A stretch of DNA of 64,000 nt, taken from contig CAVZPR010000001.1 in NCBI GenBank assembly GCA_963777285.1, forward strand, positions 1,240,001 through 1,304,000, given 5' to 3'. The stretch is from JAFARE01 sp963777285. Its GTDB lineage: Bacteria; Chloroflexota; Dormibacteria; Aeolococcales; Aeolococcaceae. Of this stretch, positions 58,229-64,000 are shown piece by piece (the stretch's first letter is position 1; the number at the start of each line of letters is the position of its first letter). The position numbers were made by a program, and so were the translations under genes. Under the pieces are notes generated by a model. The model was not told where the DNA came from. It saw only the letters and a list, made by a program, of their open reading frames with translations, and ran no database searches.

Positions 58229-58898
58229 ATGAGCGTCGCCAGCGAGCCGAGGGGGACCGTGAGGCTCGACCATCCCCGCCGCTCCGGTTGCGCATCAGGC
58301 CCGAGCCACACCGCCGTCACGCGCAGTGGGTGGTCGCCGGCGCGTTGCTTGTCGCAATCTGCGCGTTCGCCATGGGCCAGCTATACCTGCGCACCACGGG
58401 GTTGCGTCCGGTTCTCGCGCTCGCGCGTGATGTTCCGCTGGTCAGGTAGTGCAGGCTGCTGACCTCCGTGTGGTGGACGCTGCTGCGGATGGCGGCATCG
58501 CGCTCGTCGCTGGCTCGGCGGAGACCACCGTGGTCGGACCGCCAGCGTCGCACGATCTCACCGCCGGCAGCCTCCTCACGCAAAGCGATGTCGGCACCGC
58601 GTCGAACCTCGCACCGGATCAGTCCGTAGTGGCGGTCGCGTGCAAGCCCGGGCAGTATCCGCCGGCGCTCGTCGCGGGCGATCGCGTCACCGTCATCGAC
58701 ACTGGCAGCGGCGGCTCGCTGCAGGGATCGACCGCACCGCCGGTTGTCGCCACGGTGATGGCGGTCGATGTCCAGCAGGGACCCGCGGCCGACGGCGCGG
58801 TCATCTCGATCCGCCTGCCGTCATACGACGCAGCATCCGTGGCGAGCACCGCGGACGCTGGCCGGGTCGCGCTCGCACTGCTGCCAGCAGGGTCGTAG
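58229..58898 (+). CDS. SAF-domain protein (CpaB/RcpC-like), frameshifted
   Basis: ATG at 58229 follows GAGGAGGAG. A basic cytoplasmic N-terminus leads to one membrane helix (VVAGALLVAICAFAMGQLYL). A SAF domain follows, with VPLGQVVQAADLRVVDA and ITAGSLL-like LTAGSLLTQSDVGTASNLAP. CpaB proteins gate or stabilise the outer part of Tad pili. Two indels (near 58290 and 58447) break the frame. It is the first gene of the Tad-like set and directly precedes CpaE. Confidence 0.75.
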
Positions 58899-58900
58899 CG

Positions 58901-59690
58901 GTGGGGCTGATCGCACTCGCATCGATCAAGGGTTCGCCGGGCGTCACAACGACCGCCTTGGCGTTCGGCGCGGCATCGCTTGACGACAGCGACGTCATCG
59001 TCGCCGAGCTCGACCCCAGCGGCGGCGACCTCGCCGCTCGGTTCGGGCGCCCGTTCGAGCCGGGGCTCATCAGCCTGGCGGCCGCTTCGCGGCGGCCAAC
59101 TGAGATGCACGCTCACCGATCACTGCCAGCAGATCCTGGGCAGCCTGCGCGTGATCGTGGCGGCCTTCAGCGAGCGTCGGAAACCATGCTCCGGATGCTC
59201 AGCGAGCGCGGTCTCTGGCGCCAGCTCGCGATGCGACACGCTGTTCCTGGCCGACTGCGGCAGGCTCGACTCTCACTCCCCGGCGCTGCCCGTAGTGGAA
59301 GCGAGCACCGCCCCCGTCATCGTCTGCCGGCCGGTGCTCAGCGAGCTGCGACATGTGCATTCGCGACTGCCTGCGCTGCGGAGAATCGCCGAGCGTGTGG
59401 CAGTTGCTCTTATCGGCGATGGCCCTTACGGAGCAGCCGAGGTCGGCGAGTCCTTGACGTCGATGTGCTCGGAACGCTCGCCGTCGACCGGGACGCAGCG
59501 CGCGTGCTCAACGGTGAATCTGGCGGTCGCCGAGCGCTAGCTCGACTGCCGCTGCTGCGATCCGCGAGCGCCCTGATAAGCGCTCTCAATGAGCGTCTGC
59601 CTCATCCGCGAGGCGCAGACACGTTAATAGAAGGTAGCGAGAGAACGGTGCCAGCGCGCGACTGCGATTGCTGTGGTGAGCGTGCCGTGA
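58901..59690 (+). CDS. CpaE/TadZ-like MinD-family protein with altered P-loop (frameshifted)
   Basis: The N-terminus LIALASIKGSPGVTTTALAF is in the position of the deviant Walker A of MinD/ParA proteins, but the usual KGGxGKT is replaced by KGSPGVT, with no catalytic Lys before Thr-Thr. VIVAELDPSGGDLAARFG is the switch region. LFLADCGRLDSHSPALPVVE and VALIGDGPYGAAEVGE follow in another frame. It probably localises the Tad assembly ATPase. At least two indels are present. GTG at 58901, and the end overlaps CpaF by GTGA. Confidence 0.7.
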
Positions 59691-60990
59691 CCTCCGAAGC
59701 CAGCACCGATCTCGTGCAGCGCGTACGGGCTGAGGTGGCACAGGAGCTCGCGGCCAGTGTGGGTTCGGCGGCCGACGGCAGTCCCCGCATCGAACGCGGC
59801 CGCCGCCTGGTCGCGCAGTGCCTGGAGCGCTACGCCGCCGAATGCCTCGCTTCGGGCAGGCAGCTACCCGATCCCGCTGCCGAGGACGCGATGGCCGCAG
59901 CGGTGCTCAACTCGTTCTTCGGGCTCGGCGGCTTCCAGAAGTACCTGGATGATCCGCAGGTGGAGGACATCTGCGCCAACGGGTACGACTGCGTGTGGAT
60001 CCGCTACGCCGGTGGCCGTTTGGAACGCGGCGAGCCGGTGGCCGCCTCAGACGCGGAACTGATCGAGATCCTTCGAGAGATTGCCGCTCGAAGCGGAGCA
60101 CGGAGAACCGCTTCGATCCGGGGGCGCCGGATCTCGACCTGGATCTGCCGGACGGCAGCCGGCTCTTCGCGGTGATGGCGGTGAGCCGTCGCCCCAGCGT
60201 GACCATTCGCTGCCACCGACTGCTCGACGTCAGCCTCGACGATCTGGTGGAGCTCGGCACGATCGACAGCGGTCTCTCGCGAGTTGCTTGGCGCCCTCGT
60301 CCGGGCGAGACGCAACATCATCGTCAGCGGAGGCGCGAGCACCGGCAAGACGACGCTGATGCGTGCGCTCGGCAACGAGATCCAGCCCGACGAGCGTGTC
60401 ATAACCATCGAGGATCCACGCGAACTTCACCTCGATCTCTTCCCCGAGCGCCACCCAACGTGGTCTCGCTCGAGGTGCGACGGCCGAACGTCGAGGGGGT
60501 CGGCGCGGTGACCGCGGCCGACATGGTGCGCTGGGCGCTGCGGATGTCGCCGGACCGACTCCTGGTCGGCGAGGTGCGCGGCCATGAGGTGGTGCCGATG
60601 CTGAACGCTTTCGGCGAGGGCAAGGACGGCTCGATGTGCACGGTGCACGCAAGCTCGTCAGCGCACACCTTCGACAAGCTCTGGACCTACGCGGCGCAGG
60701 CGCCGGAGCGGCTCTCCTCTGAGGCGACCGCGCAGCTGATCGCGTCGACGGTGCACGCCGTCGTCCATCTGGTCAAGGTCGGTAACTGCCGGGTCGTCAG
60801 CTCGGTGCGCGAGATCGTCGGCGTCGAGGGACAGCAGGTGCTGTCGAACGAGATCTACCGACCCGGTCCAAACCGCGCCGGGGTGCCGAGCGGGGTGCCC
60901 CTGCGCGAGCAGACCCTCGATGAGCTGGTGGGCGTCGGCTTCGATCCAGATGTGCTCGACGGGCTGGCAGTCGCCGGGGCATGGCGATGA
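59687..60990 (+). CDS. CpaF/TadA-family secretion ATPase (frameshifted)
   Basis: This hexameric ATPase drives Tad pilus assembly. The N-terminal domain has MAAAVLNSFFGLGGFQKYLD and VEDICANGYDCVWIRY. Walker A SGGASTGKTTLMRALGNEI is near 60325-60383, ERVITIEDPRELHL is the Asp box, and SPDRLLVGEVRGHEVVPMLN with GSMCTVHASS are Walker B and the His box. Indels near 60095, 60285 and 60465 break the frame. The GTG 59687 and the ATGA overlap with TadB show tight coupling. Confidence 0.85.
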
Positions 60991-61822
60991 CCGTTGTCGC
61001 CGCTCTGCTCGGCGCCGGCATGGCCGCCGGGGTCATCCTCATCGTCGTCGGGCTCAAGGGGCAGCGGGACTGGAGCTGCATGAGATCTGGCGGCGATTCC
61101 GATACCTTCCTCGACAAGTAGCCGTTGGCGTCGCGTGCGGCATCGCGGTGGGCCTGCTCACCGGATGGCCGGTCGCCGCCCTGCTCGCCGCCGGTGCGGG
61201 AGCAGTGGCGCCGGAGGTGCTCCGCCGCCGCAGCACGCAACGCCGTGGGGTAAGCCGCGTTGAGGCGATCGCGGCGTGGGCCGACATGCTCCGCGACACG
61301 ATGGCGGGCGCAGCAGGCCTGGAGTCCGCGCTGGTCGCCACCGCGCCAGCGGCGCCGCCTGCCATTCGCGCAGAGGTCCAGGGGCTGGCGGCAAGCCTGA
61401 CCAGCAGCGCATCGGTCCAGCGCTGCACGACTTCGCCAACCGGATGGCGGATCCCACCTGCGATCTGGTCGTCGCGGCGCTGCTCATGGCCGCCGAGCAC
61501 CAGGGGCGGCAGCTGGGTGAGCTGCTCGGCGCTCTGGCCGCGGCCGCCCGGGAGGAGGCGGCGATGCGGCTGCGCGTCGAGGCCGAGCGGGCGCGGATCC
61601 GCAGCGACCTTCAGATCATCGTGGTCACGGTGGTCGGCTTCATCACCGTGCTGCTGCTCGCCGACCGCGCCTACTACTCGCCGTACGACTCGCCGCTCGG
61701 CCAGCTGGTGCTGGCTGGGATCGCCGGCATCTTCGCCGGCGCGTTCGCGCTCCTGCTTCGCCTCGCAAGCGGCGCGGCGTCGCATCGGCTGCTTGCAGTC
61801 GGTTCCGAGGACAGCGCCATGA
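60987..61822 (+). CDS. TadB-like inner-membrane platform protein (frameshifted)
   Basis: This is a GspF-like (T2SSF) platform protein. The start MTVVAALLGAGMAAGVILIV is a membrane helix. VAVGVACGIAVGLLTGWPVA is a second. The soluble T2SSF core reads AAWADMLRDTMAGAAGLESA and, in another frame, MAAEHQGRQLGELLGALAAA. LQIIVVTVVGFITVLLLADR is the late helix. Indels near 61055 and 61405, and one close to the end, break the frame. The reconstructed stop at 61820-61822 overlaps the TadC start by ATGA. Confidence 0.75.
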
Positions 61823-62714
61823 GCCTCGCGATGGTGCTCGGCGCCGGCATCGGCGCAGGTGTGGTGACGATCGTTCGCGGCCTCTGGCCGCCCCGGCCGT
61901 CGCTTGCCGAGGCGCTCGCGGGGCCGCATGGCGCGCGCGATCCGGGAACCGTGCCTCCCGCAGCGAGCGGGCCGGGCGCGCTGGCGAGGCTCGGGCTCCC
62001 GCTCGTGCGCGCACTCGGTAGTCGGCACGTGACTGCCGGGTGGTCAGGCGGCGACCTCGACGTGGTGGGAGGACAGCGGAGGCGCATCTCGCCGAGAAGC
62101 TGATCTGCGCACTGCTCGGCTTTCTGCTGGTGCCGCTGATCCTGGCCCTGCTCGAGCTCGGCGGCGTCGACGTGCCTCTGCTGGTGGCGCCGTGGCCGGC
62201 GCTGCTGCTTGCGACGGCGGGATTCTTCGTTCCCGACCTCGCCGTGCACAGCGAGGCCGCCAAGCGGCGGCAGGAGATGCGCTACGCGCTCAGCGCCTTC
62301 ATCGATCTGACCTGCGTCGCTCTCGCCGGCGGCAGCGGCATCGAGAGCGCATTGCGCACCGCCGCCGCTGTCGGCGATGGGCGCGCCTTCAGGACGATCG
62401 GGGACGCTTTGGAACGCGCGCGGCTGACTCGCGAGACGCCCTGGGCGGCGCTCGCTCGCCTCGGTCGCGACATGGGCGTTCCAGAGCTGGAGGAGACGGC
62501 GGCGAGCGTCGGTCTCTCTGGTACCGAGGGTGCCCGCGTGCGGCAGTCGCTCGCTGCGCGGGCAGCGTCGCTGCGCGAGCATCGCCGCACCGACGCTGAA
62601 GCCGAAGCGCGCGTGGCCACTCAGCGGATGACCGTGACGCTCGTGCTGCTCCTCGTCGGCTTCCTCGCCTTTGTGCTGTTTCCCGCGTACGTGCGGGTGT
62701 TCTCGTCGCTGTGA
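61819..62714 (+). CDS. TadC-like inner-membrane platform protein (frameshifted)
   Basis: This second GspF-like platform component has an N-terminal helix MSLAMVLGAGIGAGVVTIVR and a Pro-rich linker. After one shift near 62070 it continues HLAEKLICALLGFLLVPLIL, DLAVHSEAAKRRQEMRYALS and FIDLTCVALAGGSGIESALR. It ends with a C-terminal helix (TLVLLLVGFLAFVLFPAYVR). Paired TadB and TadC form the heterodimeric base of Tad pili. Confidence 0.78.
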
Positions 62715-62730
62715 TCAGGAGGTGACTGTC

Positions 62731-62929
62731 ATGTCCGAGCTGGCCTTCTTGCAAGTCGCTGCGTCGGCGCTATGGCGACGCTTGCGCACGCTGAGTTCGC
62801 GATCAGCGCGGTTATTCGACCGAGGCGGTGGTCGTCACCGCACTGCTGGTGGCGCTGGCCATCGCGGCGGTGGGGATCATCACCGCGAAGGTGATCTCCA
62901 AGGCGAACGCAATTCAGACCGGCGGCTGA
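62731..62929 (+). CDS. Flp/TadE-type short pilin-like protein (frameshifted)
   Basis: ATG at 62731 follows AGGAGG. The start MSELAFLQVAASALWRRLR is followed, after a shift near 62805, by STEAVVVTALLVALAIAAVG and KVISKANAIQTGG, a single hydrophobic helix with a Glu near its start as in Flp and TadE pilins. The product would be about 65 aa. Its position between TadC and the TadE genes matches the Flp pilin of Tad loci, although the prepilin cleavage Gly is not certain. Confidence 0.6.
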
Positions 62930-62943
62930 ACGGAGTTCGACCG

Positions 62944-63335
62944 TTGCGTCGGTCGTCGCTTAGACGCAACAGGCGGGTGCGGTCACCGCGGAGCTCGTGG
63001 TGGCCACGCCGCTGCTGCTCTTGCTCATCTCATTGATCGTGCAGTACGCGATGTACGAGCACGCGACGCAGGTCGCGCAATCGGCAGCGCAGGAGGCGGT
63101 GACCGCGGCCCGCGTGCAGGGCGGCAGCGGGACCGCTGGGCAGACGCAGGGGGAGCACGTCATTCGGACGCTCGGCGCGGGGTTGCTGATCGACCCTGGG
63201 GTTGCTGTGCAGCGCACGGCGACCCAAGCACGCGTCGAAGTCACCGGATACGCGGAGCAGATCGTCCCATTCCTGCGGCTCTCCGTCGACGCGGTCGCGT
63301 CGGCTCCAGTCGAACCATCGGGAGGCAGTCCATGA
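62944..63335 (+). CDS. TadE-like minor pilin 1 (frameshifted near start)
   Basis: The TadE signature QAGAVTAELVVATPLLLLLI, with the conserved Glu at the start of the hydrophobic helix, is followed by IVQYAMYEHATQVAQSAAQE. A beta-rich exported part runs to 63335. The native start is probably TTG 62944 (RRSSLRRN) with one indel near 62968; otherwise a GTG at 62994 would remove the signature. The stop overlaps the next gene by ATGA. Confidence 0.75.
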
Positions 63336-63741
63336 CCGCATCGCAGCGCGGCGGGGCCGCAGTCGAACTGGTGCTGGCGACGCCGGTGATCATCATCCTG
63401 CTGCTCTTCGTTGTCTTTCTAGGCCGGATCACGACCACGAAGGCAGAGCTGCAGGACGCGGCGCATTCAGCCGCTCGGGCCGCGTCGCTGGCGCGCACGC
63501 CGCGGGCGCGGTGATCGCTGCACGACAGATGGCAGACGCGGCACTGGGCAGCCGCCACCTCACCTGCAGCCCGCTCGCTGTCGCAGTCGATACGGCCACG
63601 TTCCGTCCCGGCGGCGAGGTCGTCGTCACAGTGACTTGCACGGTCGATCTCGGCGATCTCGGGGCACTGCACGTCCCGAGTTCGCAGACATTCTCGACCA
63701 GCTTCACAGAGCCGATCGACCGGTTCGAGAACATCGGATGA
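63332..63741 (+). CDS. TadE-like minor pilin 2 (frameshifted)
   Basis: MTASQRGGAAVELVLATPVI opens a TadE-like signature with the conserved Glu, and the helix IIILLLFVVFLGRITTTKAE follows. A shift near 63495 joins it to AVIAARQMADAALGSRHLTC and VVVTVTCTVDLGDLGALHV, ending ENIG at 63741. It is the second of two adjacent TadE paralogues, a common arrangement in Tad loci. Confidence 0.75.
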
Positions 63742-64000
63742 CCCGTCGCTGTCGGCGATCGAGCCGCAGGACCGAGCGCGGTCAGGTCATCGCGCTGTTG
63801 GTCGTAGTCACTGTTGGCCTCATATCGATCGCGGGGCTCGTCGACGATGGTGGGCGTGCACTCTCGGCACGAGCGCGCGCCCTCGACGAGGCGCAGGCTG
63901 CAGCGAGAACCGGTGCACAGCAGATCAATCTGACGCTGCTACGCCAGAACGGCTCTGTGGAGCTGGACGCAGCCGCGGCAACGCGAGCCGCCGACGACTA
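63738..64000 (+). CDS. TadG-like pilus assembly protein, N-terminal part (partial)
   Basis: ATG at 63738 overlaps the preceding stop (ATGA). The frame stays open to the window edge: 87 complete codons. A basic start (MTRRCRRSSRRTERG) leads to QVIALLVVVTVGLISIAGLV and DDGGRALSARARALDEAQAA, then ARTGAQQIN. This matches the N-terminal helix and following Asp/Gly-rich segment of Tad/TadG-like (Flp pilus assembly, putative Tad-like) proteins. The C-terminal part is outside the window. Confidence 0.75.
   Translation, partial: MTRRCRRSSRRTERGQVIALLVVVTVGLISIAGLVDDGGRALSARARALDEAQAAARTGAQQINLTLLRQNGSVELDAAAATRAADD

Noticed and set aside
42824..64000. Prophage as the identity of the element
   Set aside because: No capsid, portal, terminase or tail genes were seen; the content is T4SS and pilus genes.

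Overview
The window is high-GC bacterial chromosome followed by the start of a large integrated mobile element. Position 1 to about 42.8 kb is ordinary housekeeping DNA. From the 3' side of a tRNA-Gln gene (42749-42823) to the right edge, the content is a conjugative-type element. Gene order and content suggest a Terrabacteria lineage such as Dormibacterota, Chloroflexota or Actinomycetota: a perfect CIRCE/HrcA system, a lepA-hemW-hrcA-grpE-dnaJ block, single-chain GlyRS, PPDK, a short primary sigma factor, and a T4SS of PrgI plus Replic_Relax type. No rRNA or phylogenetic computation was available, so the lineage is inference.

Core layout. 0-3.5 kb: end of RNase Y, an alpha/beta hydrolase, then rsmE-mtaB-HIT. 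3.5-10.9 kb (minus strand): hsp20, dnaJ, grpE, hrcA with CIRCE, hemW, a membrane protein and lepA; dnaK is absent. 11-18.1 kb: patatin-like phospholipase, a ChlI/ChlD-type chelatase pair, a ferritin-like protein, a DUF4395/thioredoxin pair and an acyl-CoA dehydrogenase. 18.1-30.3 kb: radC, membrane and hydrolase genes, tRNA-Asn, VOC protein, rpoD, three plus-strand genes (secreted peptidase-like, sialidase-like, nitroreductase), dnaG, an HTH/coiled-coil protein and a GNAT. 30.4-42.7 kb: ppdK, two Gfo/Idh/MocA genes (one fused to a ThuA-like domain), glyS, recO, a CBS-domain membrane protein, prs, glmU and a GT2 glycosyltransferase.

Element layout. A leftward operon runs from about 47.5 kb to the tRNA: a small protein, two paralogous orphan DNA methyltransferases, a second small protein, and serine recombinase sequence containing a tandem partial duplication. 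A control region with spaced GTTCA repeats (47468-47744) separates it from a long rightward operon. That operon holds a sigma-like regulator, VirB2-like pilin, VirB6/TrbL, PrgI, VirB4, a VirD4-like coupling ATPase, a Replic_Relax protein, a CHAP hydrolase, a lipoprotein and a secreted protein. It continues into a Tad-pilus set: SAF/CpaB, CpaE/TadZ-like, CpaF, TadB, TadC, Flp-like pilin, two TadE-like proteins and a TadG-like protein cut by the window edge. Most junctions are ATGA or GTGA overlaps, so the T4SS and Tad genes look like one transcription unit.

Frameshifts are sparse in the core (rsmE, patatin, chlD, secreted hydrolase) but occur in nearly every long gene of the element. Protein similarity continues in another frame after each break. 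This is either assembly error concentrated in the element or recent decay. Frameshifted genes are listed at their reconstructed full extent.
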